A stretch of 64,000 bases of DNA from Paramecium sonneborni (GCA_905182985.1 CAJJDN010000056.1:118609-182608); one strand, 5' to 3'; shown: positions 1-13,451, counted from the stretch's first letter. The notes: generated by a model from the letters alone, not told the origin. Translations and numbers: made by a program.

Positions 1-1245
1 CACGGAAACTGATTATGTTAATTTTCCTGATCTTGGATCTATATATTATCATTTGATATTGAAGGAAGGAACAAAAAGTCTTGATGACATAAAAAAAGGT
101 GATGTGTTAGCAATATGGTTAAATGGAGGTCCTGGATCATCAAGTTAACTTGGTAACTATATGGAAATTGGTCCATGGGTTATAAAAAAAAACCCAGATA
201 CAGAGGCAAAAGAAAAACCTTATATAGTTACAAAGAGAGTAAGATATATAAAAAATATTAAAAGGAATATGCTTGGAATAAGGTGATGCATTTACTTTTT
301 ATAGATTAACCATTTGGGGCTGGAATGAGTAAGGCTGAAAAAGAAAATATTGTAACAAATAGTGATTAAGCAGCTAAATATTTTGTAGATACAATTAAGT
401 ACATCTATTCAAGACTAAATGGTTTAGATAAAGTGAATACTTATATATTTGGAGAGAGTTATGCTGGACATTACATACCAGCATTTGCTACAAAATTAAT
501 TCAAGAAGATATAAAGACTTTGGAGAAAATTAATTTTAAGGGAATAGCTATAATTGATGGAATTACTGATACTCAAAATCAATTAAATTATTATCATAGT
601 TACTTGTTTAATATAGGTGCTATTTCTTAAGTCGATTTAGAAAAACTATAGAAGATTGGTGTTACTGGTTAATAATATATTATGAATGGAGATTATGTAA
701 AAGGAGCAGAATAATTAGATTTAATGACAGAAGATAAATTGATTTAGTAAATTGGAGATATAAATGTTTATAATATTCGAAAATATAAAGGATTAGATGA
801 ATATGATTATTCCTGGGTTGATTTTTTAAATACCTATATTACACAGTTTTCATCTGAAATTACTAAATTTGAAAAATCAAATTAGAATATTTACAAAGCC
901 TTCTAATAAGATATTGGTGAAAGTAGACGATAAGATATTTAATTATTGTTGAAAAATAACTATAAGGTGTTATTGTTGAACGGATAACTAGATTATATTA
1001 TTAATACACCAGGAGCATGGAATTGGATTTATTAACTCAAATGGGATTATCATTATTAATGGAAAAACACAGAAAAATAATTTATTACTTTTCCAGTAGA
1101 AGGATAAGCAACAAAATTTGAAACTCATGGATATGTCAAAACATACGAGAACTTTTCATATGCCACTATTTATAAGGCTGGTCATATGATACCAACAGAT
1201 AACCCTAAAGCAGTTTATTCTGTTATTGAGAAATTTATAAAGTGA
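1..1245 (+). CDS. Serine carboxypeptidase (S10 family), 5' end cut by window
   Basis: Peptidase family S10, which removes C-terminal residues from proteins in lysosome-like or secretory compartments. The frame enters at base 2. Visible family marks are the oxyanion-hole block WLNGGPGSSS near the start, the nucleophile motif GESYAGHY (about base 450), the Asp region NGQLDYI (about 975) and the His region AGHMIPTDNP (about 1180), so the Ser-Asp-His triad is complete. One intron at 239-264 restores the frame and joins TKR to EYAWNK. Gln is written by TAA/TAG throughout; TGA at 1243-1245 ends the gene. The signal peptide and true start lie left of the window. It converges on the next gene with only 4 nt between stop codons. 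Confidence 0.93.
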
Positions 1246-1249
1246 TTCA

Positions 1250-3170
1250 TCATTTCCCTGAAATCGATCTTATTGTTTTAAAATATTTTGTGCTATTTGG
1301 TGTTAAATGTGTCATGTTTGTTACTTAATGTACTGTATATTAATTTGTTCTTGTTTCTATTTCTGTTAAATTTATTGTTGTGGTAATATTATTATTATTA
1401 CTCTTCTCACCTGATTATTTTCTACCTCTTATTTTTATAAAACTTGGTCTTAAAATTGAAGTTCTCTATTTTTATTTCATAAAATCTACTGAATTTTCTG
1501 TTTCTACAGTCTAACCAATTGATGATTAAGATGAAGTTACAAATATAGATTTTCGTTTCCTATCCTTCTTTTCATGTAGCATCTTTTTATTTTAATATTT
1601 CTTTAATATTTGTGATATTATAACTTTATTCTTTACATGCTTTTATGGTGATTGACTATTTTTTTAAGTTTATTATTATCTATCTATTCGTTCTCTGATG
1701 TAAGATAAATTATTATTATTTATTATAAATCTTAATTCGCTTTTCTCTTATGGTTCAACTAACTTTCTATTTTAATCAAAAACTATATGTTATTAGAGAA
1801 TTTCATTCTAAGTTCCTTTGATTTATTTTTGAGATCTCACACACAATGAATTAGATTTATTATCTTTATTAGTTTAGAAAATCTCTTTAAGTTTTTATTC
1901 CTTATTAATATTGTTTGAATTTAATGTATTCAAAAATTAATCATAAATCTTAAAATTATGAAGAATCAACTATTTTCTTTTATTTATATAGTCTTTATTA
2001 ATATTAGCTCTTTCTTTTAAGCAATCTATAATATCTTAATGATTTCCTTAAATAGCCTTAAAATCACTTGCTTCCATATAATATGCATTTGTAATATCAA
2101 GAGTTTCACAATAATACTATCTTTTTTGAGAATCCTCCAAAAGTTCCTCTTAACCAACAATATTACCTTCAGCTAATTAACTAAGCTATTTATAAATTGA
2201 TTAATCATACAACTATTTTAGCTTTATATTATTATTTGCCTATAAATAATCCTTATTGTATGTCATCTTAAAATTTCTATTTACCTGTCAAAGTACCAAT
2301 ATCCATATATTTATAGAGTTCTACACTGCCTGAAACAATAATAAGAAAAAACTAGGGTTCATCTCCAATTGACCATAAAACAGTTTTACTCTAAAATACA
2401 ATAGGTCTTAAATATTGAATAAATTTAGAGAGATTAAATTAAAGGGCTCCTGGAAAGATCTTCATAAAATATTCAATAGTATTTCTGGCTTGTTAAATTG
2501 ATTTTTAGAATATAACTTTAAAATCATTTCTTCTCATTGATAAACAATAAACCTTTTCTGATGAAACAATAATAGTGGCAGATCTTGGTTTATCTGATGT
2601 TAATGCCACATCACCAAAACATTATCCTGAATAGTATTAAAATATCTAATTTTATATTAATTATACCTTTTAATAAAGTAACACACCATCCTTATAATAT
2701 CTAGAATCTTAAATTTTAAGTAAGTTATCAATATTTGTAGTTAACTATCTTTTTTAACCTTTAATAACTAATTCTCCTTCATCTTATAATTTAATTAGTT
2801 CTATTTCTTTATTTATTTCTTCCTATGGTTTTGGTCCAAAGACACAAACTTCTCCCTTTAAAATGATAAACATTTTATCACCATATTCTCCATAATGAAA
2901 TATTGGTGAACCATAATCGTATTATTCAAATTTGAAATATTTAATTGCATTTCCAACAAAATCAGATAGTTTCATACCTTCAGGACAATTTTTTTTAAAG
3001 AATTCAATTGTTTGAAGAGAATCGAGAATAGTAGCAATTAGATTATGATCATCAATTTTACCATATTGTTGATATAATTTTAATGCTGGGTAAAGTTATT
3101 CTTCATTCTCTTTTTTAATTTTTGCATGTCTTGCTGCTTAATCAAAAAGTAATGATGTTTTATTTTACAT
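1250..3170 (-). CDS. Cyclic-nucleotide-binding-domain protein with a broken frame
   Basis: Starts at ATG 3170 (MQNKTSLLFDQAARHAK). The first cNMP-binding domain is recognisable by HYGEYGDKMF, GQCFGDVALTS and KPRSATI; the Arg that contacts the phosphate in this family is present. A second, weaker cNMP-like fold follows (WSIGDEPQFF, then GNIVGQEELL) and lacks the matching Arg. The C-terminus is a Q/K/N-rich tail ending at TGA 1250-1252. A 21-nt intron fits 2645-2665. Between about 2250 and 2310 the frame shifts by one and no normal-sized intron I could find repairs it, so this is either an indel in the assembly or the start of decay. The gene at 9497-11278 is an intact relative. Ligand and role are unknown. 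Confidence 0.75.
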
Positions 3171-3238
3171 AATATTTTTTTTGTATTAATATCAGATTTA
3201 ATATTGAACAAAAAAAGTAATGTAAAAAAAATGAGAAT

Positions 3239-3637
3239 TCAATTTTAAGCCTTACGAATTTTTTTTTTCTAGATTTATTGAATATCGAGGGTCTTAGATT
3301 CATTTTGATTAGATTCATGGTCCTTTTAATGAATAAGAGGAATATCTTCTTTGCCATTGATAAAATTTCTGATTAAATTGAATATTTAGATTTGTTTTTC
3401 ATATTATAGTTAAGCTTAATCGTATCGTGCTCGTAATTGAGGATTTGAGAGTATTCTGTATGCTTCAGAAATAATTCTAAATTAAACAGATTAAGGATTC
3501 TTGTCCTTGAATATACAATGATAATTTACTGGATGATGCATTTTAGCTAGGTTTCTGAATGCTATTTTGATTTGTTCTTGAGATGAGTTATTTTAGATAC
3601 CAAGTATATTGTAATAATTCATATATTAAAAGTTCAT
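3239..3637 (-). CDS. Small DnaJ (J-domain) protein
   Basis: A J domain fills the N-terminal half: YYNILGIQNNSSQEQIKIAF, then KMHHPDKNPQ, then ISEAYRILSNPQLRARYDQA. The diagnostic HPD tripeptide is split by a 24-nt intron (3506-3529); unspliced it would read HPV. J domains stimulate Hsp70 ATPase activity. The remaining ~60 residues are a charged K/N/Q-rich tail with no zinc-finger or substrate-binding domain, so it is a type III (J-only) protein of 124 residues. Start is ATG 3637 (MNFQYMNYYNILG) and stop is TGA 3239-3241. It lies upstream of, and on the same strand as, the cNMP-binding gene, 68 nt apart. Its client or compartment cannot be told. Confidence 0.85.
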
Positions 3638-3904
3638 AGGGTAAATTTTATGGCGATTAAATTGTGTATTAGAATTAACTAGAATTAGTTGGAATTTTCT
3701 AAATGATTTTAAAACCATTAAATTAATGTATTTATTTATATAGTATTTTGTTTGATTATATATAACAATATAGAGAGAATTCAAATTAAGTGAAAAAGGA
3801 GGGAATAATTTGTATGAGAACAATGATCATGAGTATATCATTATAAAATAAATAAAAGTGGGATGATAGGTTTTATATAAAATTAAAAAAACATAAATTA
3901 AAAA

Positions 3905-5240
3905 ATGGTTAACATATGTCTTATATGTGATTTCTTTTATCCAAGACTTGGTGGAGTGGAGATGCACATTTTTTAATTGGGATTGTGTTTAATGGAAAGA
4001 GGTCATAAAGTGATAATAATAACACATAAATATGATAATAGGGCTGGTGTTAGATATATGACAAATGGATTAAAAGTATATTACTGTCCATTTGTTCCAG
4101 CACATGAATAGGTTGTACTATTTACATACATGGGAAGTTTAGCATTATTAAGATAAATATTACTAAGAGAAGAAATCCATGTTGTACATTCTCATGCAGC
4201 AACATCATTTTTTGGTGGTGAATTATTATTACATGCAAAGTCTTTAGGATTTAAAACAGTATTTACAGATCATTCATTATTTGCATTTAATGATGCAGCA
4301 TCATTTCATGTTAATAAAATATTGAAATTTATATTATGTGAGGTTGATCATGCTATTTCTGTATCTCATATTAGCAAAGAGAATTTAAGTATGAGAGCAT
4401 CATTAGATCCTAGAAACATAAGTGTGATACCTAATGCAGTTGATTGTAGTAGATTCAAACCAGACCCATCTAAGAGATATCCACTAAATACAGTGAATAT
4501 AGTTGTAATAAGTAGATTGACATTTCGAAAAGGAGTGGATTTGTTAGTAGATGTTGTACCAACAATTTGTAAGAAGTTTCCATAAGTATATTTCATTATT
4601 GGAGGAGATGGACCAAAAAAAAAGATAATAGAAGAAAGTATAAAAAAACATGGTTTAACTGATAGAGTTGAAATGGTATAATAATATATATTTATATATT
4701 TAGTTAGGATCAGTACCTGGACATAAAGTTAGAGAAGTCCTAGTTAGAGGTCATATATTTTTGAATACTTCCTTAACTGAAGCATTTTGCATAGCTATAG
4801 TTGAAGCTGCTTCTTGTGGTTTATTTGTAGTTTCAACTAATGTTGGAGGAGTAGTTGAGGTATTACCTAAAAATATGGTTAATTTTGCTAAACCTGATCC
4901 TGATGATATTTGTGAAAAATTAGCTGTAGCTATTCCTATTGCAAAGAATGTTCCTTCCCATTAATACCACGAATAAGTAGCCAAAATGTATAGTTGGCAT
5001 ATGGTTGCTGAGAGAACTGAAACTGTTTATAATAAAATCTTATCGTCACCATATCCATCAATTTTATCTAGAATTAAAGCTTGCTAAAGTAATGGACCTA
5101 TTTTTGGATTATATTTATTAATCCTACTTATCATAGACTATGTTGCCATTTTCATTCTTGATTTGATATTCCCATTCAAAAATATTCAAGCCTAATCAAT
5201 TAAAACGAGAGTATAGAGTTAATAAAAAGAAATATGGTGA
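3905..5240 (+). CDS. PIGA: PIG-A, GlcNAc-transferase catalytic subunit of GPI-anchor synthesis
   Basis: Catalyses the first step of GPI-anchor synthesis, transfer of GlcNAc from UDP-GlcNAc to phosphatidylinositol, on the cytosolic face of the ER. It follows human PIG-A closely from residue 2: [65 protein letters not shown], and the GT4 EX7E motif in [17 protein letters not shown] (about residues 280-295). A C-terminal transmembrane segment (about residues 390-420, [19 protein letters not shown]) matches the family's single anchor. One 28-nt intron (4676-4703) lies at the EM/LGSVPG junction. Length is 435 residues; the human protein is 484. GPI anchors carry the surface antigens of Paramecium, so this is an essential gene. 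The next gene starts 32 nt downstream. Confidence 0.96.
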
Positions 5241-5272
5241 TTATTGATTAAAATAAATCGATTATTTATATC

Positions 5273-8200
5273 ATGTTTTATTTATTTACATTTCTTGTCT
5301 ATGCCTACTCATACATAATATATGTAAATGAGACGTATTAAGTTCAATTAACTCAACTCTTTGGCTACCTTGAAAATCCTACCTATAGTATTCCAGAAGG
5401 CAATCCTTATTCTACAATCATACCCTAATATCATTTATAAAATGATTCACAAAAACACAATCAAAGTAAATTATACAAAATAATACTAGATGCGGATGTC
5501 ATAATCAGTGTAAAAGCATAGCATTAATTTGGACATTGGACTAACCATTTCCTCTTCTTAGAAAATAACAAAGGAACATTTAATGTTCATTACTCAGAAA
5601 AGTATTATAGCTTTGAAATATCCATAGTCCACAAGAGGAAAATGTTGCCACACCTAAATTTAATGAACATTTGTAAGTCACAAATTTACCAAATATGGTT
5701 TGTTTCGATGCAGAATAATTTGATTCTTTTCACTATATTGTAGATTGTGCACTTTAAATAACTGATTAACCATTAACCAATAAACTGTATGTTCTTGCCA
5801 AAGATCAAAATATTAAAGAACATCCTGTAACAAATCCTCTTGATTATAAAACAGTCAGAAAAAGAAAAATTGCTATATCAATTTAAGATTAATAGTATTA
5901 TTTGTTTTAGGGATCTCTATTTTAATCCGAATCCATTATTTAGATTTATAAAATCCTTACTCCTGCTATCACCTTTGAAGAATAATCTATTGAAATTAAT
6001 ACTAACATTATAAAGATTCTATTTAAGCAATAACTTTAAGATTCCTATAAATTTTACCTTTTAGATTATAAATTAGTTTATAATCAAATATTTATATTAG
6101 ATAATCTTTTTGTAGCAGCTATGAGTTTTGATAAATATGGGGATTGGTCATCAACATTTTTTATTCAATTATCTGGTAAAATAATAGCCTTTGATTATGT
6201 TTATTTTAAAGATGATAATGGTATTTAACAAAGTGCACTTGTTATTCTTAAAGATACTACATTTGATCTCTATTTAAATTAATAAGGTGTCATTACTTAT
6301 TAATTGCCATAAAAAATATCTACTAATTCTTAAATAAAAATATCTGATCATTATATAATTGTTGAAGATGAAAATATCGTTTATTAGTATTCTATATATA
6401 ATTAGATATTAATTAATCAAAAGACCTTACAATAAATTAATTTCTATTTGATAAATCCAGTATATCCAGATCTAATATCTATTAGTTACAATTTAACCAG
6501 AAGATATTACATTAGTGATGGATATCTATAAATAAAGTCAAATACTATTGCCATAGATAAAACTACTTTTAATATTCAAGCCATATCTAAAGGATAAACA
6601 TATACTAAAGAAATTAAACTTTAAATTCTTAATTAAAATGATTTTAATCTATATTTTAATGATAAATCTTAATAAATTATTACTGATGTATTGGCATCAA
6701 TTAATTATACTTAAGATGTTACTTAATTTATGAGTGGCCCAGATGTATAATTTGTATTTGAAAATTAAGGTGATGATTTAGATATGGAATTTCAAATTCT
6801 AGAAGAAATGAATATAGCAGTTTGGCCAAAAGCATAAGATATTCACTTTTAAGATATGCTCCAATTTAATGATACCTTAGTGTATGTTCTATTCTAATTA
6901 AAAAATAAAGAAGTCTAAATTTATAATTGTAAATAAAATTCATTCTCTTTAATTGAATAATGTACTCAATTTGTAAATTCAAGTAATTTTAGTAGAGGTT
7001 TCAATGTTCTAGTTGATTAATTACATTTTTAATGGTGGATAGATAATAATTAAGCTTATGTAATATTCTGTGATTAAAATACTACTGCTGAATTATGGAA
7101 AATTAATGAACAAGAATTAATTTTCATTAATAAAATAACTTATTTCTAAAAAATTACACAGCTCCTAGAATTAGATAGAATTATATATATTTTAATAGAA
7201 GATTCTAAAAAGATTGGAATTTACAAATCTGTTGATGGTAATCGTTTAGATTAAATTGATGAATAATCTGTAAGAAATCTAGGAATGATAAAGAATTGGA
7301 GTCCAAAAAAACTATTTGGAAATCAAAAATATAATGGTCATTTACTTTTTATTAGAAATTCTGATAATATTTTAATCACTACTTATACTGATTAACTTAA
7401 TATGGTTGAATGTATATTAAATAATGAAGATGTATAATTAACTATGTACAAAAGATCTTTCTTTATTATTAAATCAACCTAAATATTAGAATACTCATTA
7501 GATGATTTAAATAATGTTTATCTCATTCGATAATTATAAGTTTATGATCATCAATTCAAGAATCCATTAGTAATTACATAATCAGAAGATAATGGTCTTT
7601 TATTTATTTTGACAACATAATAATAAATTTTAGTATATCAACCATATTCTGAAAATAGTAATGATTAATTATTCAGAATAATTGATGTTCATTGTGATGA
7701 TATATTTATGATGTCTGCAAGTGGATATTAAAAAACCCATTTATATTTTAATAATGGAACTCATTAATTCTATTATGCAATTCTGAAATAATCTAAATTA
7801 TATATAAAATCAATAAATCTAAATACTTTTGATTATTATGTTAATGTAACTAAAACTTTAACAATTTAAAATTCTTTGCATTCTTAAAAAATCCAAGAAA
7901 CAATATTTATTTTAAATTAAAAATATCCAATTTAATTAAGTTAATAGAATGATATATAAATTAATTCATCACTTCAGAATGCAACAATCAATTTAAATTA
8001 ACTCTACAAAGGTTAAGTATAGAATATTAGTATCGAATGTGATCAATGTAAGGATATAATTAAATTAAACTTGCCAATTTAAAGAATTAGTGAAAATATA
8101 GTTTCTAATATTTTAGATATAGAATCATTTAATTCCTAATACAATATTGCTTTAAGTAGAGATAAGTTATTAGCAATAAGTAATAAAGATAATATGAATA

Positions 8201-9476
8201 CTATTATTGAATTTTAATCACCAAATAGCTGTGAATTGATTGCTATACAAGAAGGTAATAAATATATTGTAACACTTTGTAAATATAACAATGTTTATCA
8301 TGTTTATTTGACTGTATGTGATAAGGATTTGAAATGTAAAAATATTGATACTCCTAAAGACATATTAGAATTAAATGGAGTTTAAAAGATGATATTAATA
8401 CCTAACAATTTATTATTGATGCAAGATTATGGTAAAATATATGTTTACAATCTAAATATAAATACAGAATTAACTATTTGGAGTATAGGATTAACATAAA
8501 TAATTGATAATGATAAAGGTTTAACAGATTTTGTGATTCAAAAGTTAGCTTAATCTAATGAAGGAGATAATATTAATTATTTTCTAACATTTATTGATTA
8601 GGCTGATCATTTAAATATTTATTATACAGAATATAAATAGAATAAGCTTAATATTATTTAATCAAACAATATTTTTATATATGATTTGATTAAGAAGAAC
8701 AATCAATATGCATTTAAAACAACAGATTATATATAACTGTTTGCAACTGAATAAATAGTAGAGAATTAATTAAATTATATTATTATTTCAAATGATGTTG
8801 CATCTTTTAAATTGTAATTTGATTTAGATAATACAAAATAAGTAGTAAATAGCAAAATAATAAATGTAATAAATCCATATAAAAATTGGATAGCCTTAAA
8901 TAAAGGTTACATGATTGATAATTTACTTTTTATTGCTTATACAAATAAGTAAGATACAGTTTTAGCTATGTATGAATTAAATGATAAAGTTTTTTCAATT
9001 AATATGGCATATGGGTTATAGGATAATGCATTTCAAGTAAAAGATGGAATGTTTATTGTATATGTATGTAATGATGATAAAAATAAAAGATTGTATACAA
9101 ATTTAGTTGGAAAAGTGTTAAATAGTTATTAATTAAGTTTAGAAATAAGTTTAACATTTGTAACACCGTCAAAATTAAAGGATAAATAATAAGTAAAAAT
9201 ATTGGCAAGTAATGCTTACATCAAAGAAGAAGAATAATTTAATATAAATAGAGTAGATAATCCATAACCTCCTCCTCCTCCTAATCCTAATGATGATGAT
9301 GATGAGAGTAGTTCAAAGTATTTATATAATTTTATTGTTTTAGTTGGTGGTGGATATTACTTATTGTATTATTCGTAGTAGGATTGATAATTGGTGGAGC
9401 TATATATTATATGAAGAGAAAACAAGTTGGACTATTTAAAGTTTAAGAGAATCAATATAGTTTACATAATTATTGA
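5273..9476 (+). CDS. Giant type I membrane protein, unknown family (about 1383 aa)
   Basis: Starts MFYLFTFLVYAYSYIIYVNE, a clear signal peptide. It then runs over 1300 residues of Q/N/I-rich extracellular or lumenal sequence with no family I recognise, but with regular short beta-like stretches (for example IYKSVDGN, HLYFNNGTHQF) that could be a beta-propeller-like fold. A proline-rich and Asp-rich hinge (NPQPPPPPNPNDDDDESSS) comes just before the membrane. The single transmembrane helix follows: NWWWILLIVLFVVGLIIGGA, then YYMKRKQ and a short cytosolic tail ending LHNY. Two introns fit: 5602-5627 and 9318-9343; the second splits the AAT codon before the three tryptophans. Total length is then a whole number of codons. 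Probably a surface or secretory-pathway protein; ligand unknown. Confidence 0.85.
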
Positions 9477-9496
9477 TAATTTTTATTATTGTTATA

Positions 9497-11278
9497 ATGA
9501 ATTAATCAATTAAAAACATGAAGAAATCTGTGATCTAAGATTAAAAAGTAGATGATAATTAATAAAGAAAAAAGAACGAAGAAAATTTAAAGATTCCTCT
9601 CAATCTTTATCGTTCATATACAAGAATCACTTAATAATCTTTATTAGAGGAAATTGCTCCTATGATGTCACAAATTGAGTTTCTTAAAAAAAACTGTCCT
9701 GAAGGTACTAAAATAGAAGAATTTGCTGCTTAAGCTTGCTCCTATTTTAATTATGAATAATTTAGTAAAGGACAAATTGTTTTTAATTATGGGGAATATG
9801 GAGATAAAGTGTATTTAATATTACTTGGAGAGGTTGGAGTCTTTATTTCTAAATCTTAAGAAGAAGTTTCAAGTGACAAAGAGGTTATTGAAACTTATAA
9901 AAGTAATTTAAACCCTTTTGAAGAAGAAGTGTTAGATTATGAAACTGTATTTAAAAAGAAAAAAAGACCACAAGATCTTTAAATGGAATTATTACTAGCT
10001 TAATAAAAGAATCCATTTGAAATAAATAACATGTATTTTAAAGATGGAGTATGTTATTATAAAAAAGTCTTTTAATTTTACTCAGGTTAAGCCTTTGGTG
10101 ATATGGCATTATCTTCTGATAAACCAAGAACTGCAAGTATTTTAGTTTTATCTGATTAACTTCATGTATTAACAATGAATAGATAAGATTTTAAAAGTGT
10201 TGGAGAAAGATCTATTAAAGAAAAAAATTAGACATTTGAGTACTTTTTAAGTATTTTTGTGGGTGTCAGTAAATTTATTGTGACCAAGTTTATTTAATAT
10301 TTTTAAAAAATTGAATTTGCCCCATAAACTATTTTATGGAAAGAAGGAGATGAACCAAAATTCTTTTTACTTATTGTTAGAGGAAGAATTGAAATCTATA
10401 GATCTTATGCTGAAGATACTTTACATGGTAAACTTAAAGAACCCTCTATTTTCTAATAAAAAATAAAACCAAAAAAGAAAGTAACTCTCTCATAACTCTC
10501 TGATAACTCTTTTGTTGGAGAAGCTGAACTAATAGATAATATTCCTATAAGGTTATATTCTTGTATGACATCTGATAATACTCTTGCTTATTATATGGAA
10601 AGTGATGCATTTAATATTGTTAGAAAAAATCATCCAGATTTTCTTAAAATTTTAAAAGAGAAATCTCATGTTATTAAGTCTTATTTACTAAGAAGAGAAA
10701 AATATCTTTTTGAAAATATTCAAAAATAAGATAAAGCAATGGAAAAACTTCAATATCCTGATTCTAATAACACTGAAAGAGTAACAGTTGATGAATTATA
10801 TAGAGATATTAGCTAATTAAACTCTAAAATTTTAAGATCTCAATAAAGAAGTAAGTTAACTACTACTACAGATATTGTTAATTCTAATAATTTACTTAGT
10901 AAAAAAATTACTCCTTAATCTGATATGTTTATTTTTCATAAGAAACAATTAGAATCATTAAAGTAAAAGAAATAATCCTAATCTTAAAGTAGTAGTGTCA
11001 TACCTTCTATTAATTTATAGAAATCTATTTCCTAAAATAATTTTGCACTTGAAAATTAAGTGTTAAAATCATATAGAAAAATGAGATTTTAATAGTTTTA
11101 AGCTAATAGAGAAGTTTGTCTTAAGATCAAATCTTCAATTCGATCTTTTATGACAACTTAGCCAAGATCATCTTCACATGAATCTTCCTTTCCTATAGTA
11201 TCAAATGAATTTGTAAAAAAGATTGGTACTCTTTAAGAATTTTATTTTGCAAAATCCTTTATAACCACGAATAAATGA
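9497..11278 (+). CDS. Cyclic-nucleotide-binding-domain protein, intact
   Basis: A 593-residue intronless gene. Domain 1 has NYGEYGDKVYLILLGEVGVF, a long insert, then GQAFGDMALSS and DKPRTASILV; Asp replaces the usual Glu in FGE but the phosphate-contact Arg is kept, so cAMP or cGMP binding is possible. Domain 2 (KEGDEPKFFLLIVRGRIEIY, then VGEAELIDN) lacks that Arg and is likely structural. The C-terminal 200 residues are Q/S/K-rich and disordered-looking. Before domain 1, MSQIEFLKKNCPEGTK matches a block in the paralogue at 1250-3170. No kinase, channel or cyclase domain is attached, so it is a stand-alone nucleotide sensor or scaffold. Only 20 nt separate it from the upstream gene. Confidence 0.85.
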
Positions 11279-11497
11279 ATATAAAATTATTATCTAAATT
11301 TTTCTATAATCAAAGAGTAAATTTATAAATTTATAAATTTATTAAAATTTCTTAAGTTATTAATTAATGAAAATATATAAATATATTATAATTTACAGAT
11401 TTACATTTTTTAAAGAATTGTTTGATTGTCTATTTAATTAATGAATAGAATATTAAATTTGATAAAAATAGGTTAAATATAATATCAATAAACAAAT

Positions 11498-12844
11498 TCA
11501 ATACTATTTCAATCTAAAATTTAAGTTGCTTTTCCTTTGCCTTTTTTAGACAGGAGAATTGGACAATGGACTAATAAATAAATAAAGAATATAATATTAC
11601 GGAAGTTTTATTAATTGTGTATTTCTTTTTGCAATTAAATTAAATTAAGTTGATTCAGAATGTAACATAGTTTTATTTGGAGATATAGAAACTCTTTTAT
11701 TATTATGAGTAAATCTTATAGGTGAAGGTAGATTATTGGTTTCAAAGAAAATAGTACTGGTGCTGCGAACTTATTTAATAAATGAAGGATTTCGAGAACT
11801 ACTTCTAACAAGTTTTAATTTGAAATATGTATTTGTATCTGCTGTAGAGTCATTAAATTCATAATTACTGAATTCACTTGGTATAATAGTACCAAATTTT
11901 TAACATATTTATTTAATAATCATTAAGGCTTTAATGATTTAAATAGTTTTCATTTTATTATCAAAAAGTATTTTCATATCTGCCATTGTAATAGGTTACC
12001 ATAATTCTCCTTTTCCTGATAACCAAGGATGATATAAAGCTTGATTGGCATTCATTCTTGCTTCAGGTGAATAAGCAGCACATTTTAAAAAAAATGATCT
12101 TTAATAATCATTCATTTCATAGAAATTAGGATTGAATTATTAAATTCTTTAAATAAATGTAGAAGTAGATTCTGATGAATCCCAAAATGGATGCTTTTTA
12201 TTTATTAATTGATAAGCAATAATTCCACAACTCCAAATGTCTACAGATTTAAGATATGGTTATTTAAATATCATTTCAGGAGCCATAAACAAGAGGGTTC
12301 CACATTTATCATATGATAATTTAGATTCTGAATGGGAACTAAGACCAAAATCAATAAGTTTAACAACACCTTCATTTGTAATAATTATATTATCTATTGA
12401 AAACAGATTAAATACCTGGTTTGATGTCTCTATGTATAATATCTCGAGAATGTAAATAGGATACTGAATTAAGTAATTCAATAACAATCTATTTTATATG
12501 AGATTCTTCCATATCAACAGTTTTTATCAATTATGTCAGTGTTTTGCCCTCCAAATATTCTTATACAATGTATAGAGAATCTTCAGTCTCTTTACTCTTT
12601 TAATAAAATACTATATTTTACATAATAGTATTTAGCAAAACTTGGATGATGAATGGACTCCAAAATTTCAACTTCCTTTTTAAATTATTCCATGTATATA
12701 GGATCCATTACCTGTTTAATTGAAAGAAAAGAGTACTTTTATTGCTACCTTTTGAGATTCGTATTCTCCAAGAAAAACTTAACTAAATGCTCCATGACCT
12801 ATTTGTTGAAATAATTTAAGATCGAAATCAAAAGAGATTTCCAT
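11498..12844 (-). CDS. Protein kinase, CDPK/CaMK-like catalytic domain
   Basis: Catalytic landmarks in order: IGHGAFSQV (Gly loop), VAIK (Lys, split by intron 12712-12736), HRDIKPDN (split by intron 12394-12415), IDFGLS (DFG), CGTLLFMAPEM (activation segment end), DIWSCGI. All catalytic residues are present, so it should be active. It starts directly with the kinase (MEISFDFDLKLFQQIG) and has a 120-residue basic S/T/N-rich tail with no EF hands, so any regulation is not through its own calcium sites. Four introns (12712-12736, 12597-12621, 12394-12415, 11571-11600) give a clean 414-residue protein. TGA is at 11498-11500. The substrate is unknown. 11279-11497, between this gene and the convergent one, shows only AT-rich spacer. 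Confidence 0.9.
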
Positions 12845-12868
12845 AAAATTTAGTTATAAATAAATATT

Positions 12869-13451
12869 TCAATAATTTTATTGAAATTGCTTCTTCATTT
12901 TGCTCACATTTCCTTAGAATATCTCAGTAGGGAATCTCTTTGGTTTAAGTATCATAACCTATTTTCCAAAAGTTTGTAACATAGGGTCCTAATTATTCAT
13001 AATTGGTAAAAAACTCTATTTTTTTTGAGAATTTTCATATGAAATTGAGATACTATTTTAAGAAATGTTTCTTTATCTATATGGAACAAAAATGGTGTCA
13101 TTATCATCAGTTAAATCAGGTTAACTTTTAGAATTTGCAGCAGCCTTTTAATTTATACTGAAGGCTCTGTAATTAGACTAAGTTTTAGTTCTTTCACGTT
13201 ATTGACTTGATTGTCTAAGATTGTTTTATTATTATTATTATTTGGACAGGTTTTCATGTCGATTGATAAATGATAGGATCTACATTCAGAAATTAAATCA
13301 TCAAATACCTAACATTTGGTCTAGCTATCATTTTAGGTTATTTAGAATCTTATTATTAATTATTATCTGTAGATTAGTATTGTTTATAATAGACATAAGG
13401 AGTATTTCTAAGTTTTTTAATATCACTTAATGTTTGACGCTAATCTAACAT
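12869..13451 (-). CDS. Hypothetical Q/N/S-rich protein, about 182 aa
   Basis: Not recognised. The reading starts MLDQRQTLSDIKKLRNTPYV and ends in SKMKKQFQQNY. It is polar, with a Gln run (KQQQQQNNLRQ) and several basic-plus-Ser stretches, typical of an intrinsically disordered adaptor or a phosphorylation target. An intron of 34 nt (13308-13341, starting GTTAGG) is needed to join the two open parts; this is at the long end for this genome, so the junction is provisional. It lies 24 nt upstream of the kinase on the same strand and shares an 87-nt divergent spacer with the next gene. Confidence 0.6.

Noticed and set aside
3500..3535. J domain with HPV instead of HPD
   Set aside because: A 24-nt intron interrupts the motif; splicing restores HHPDKNP.
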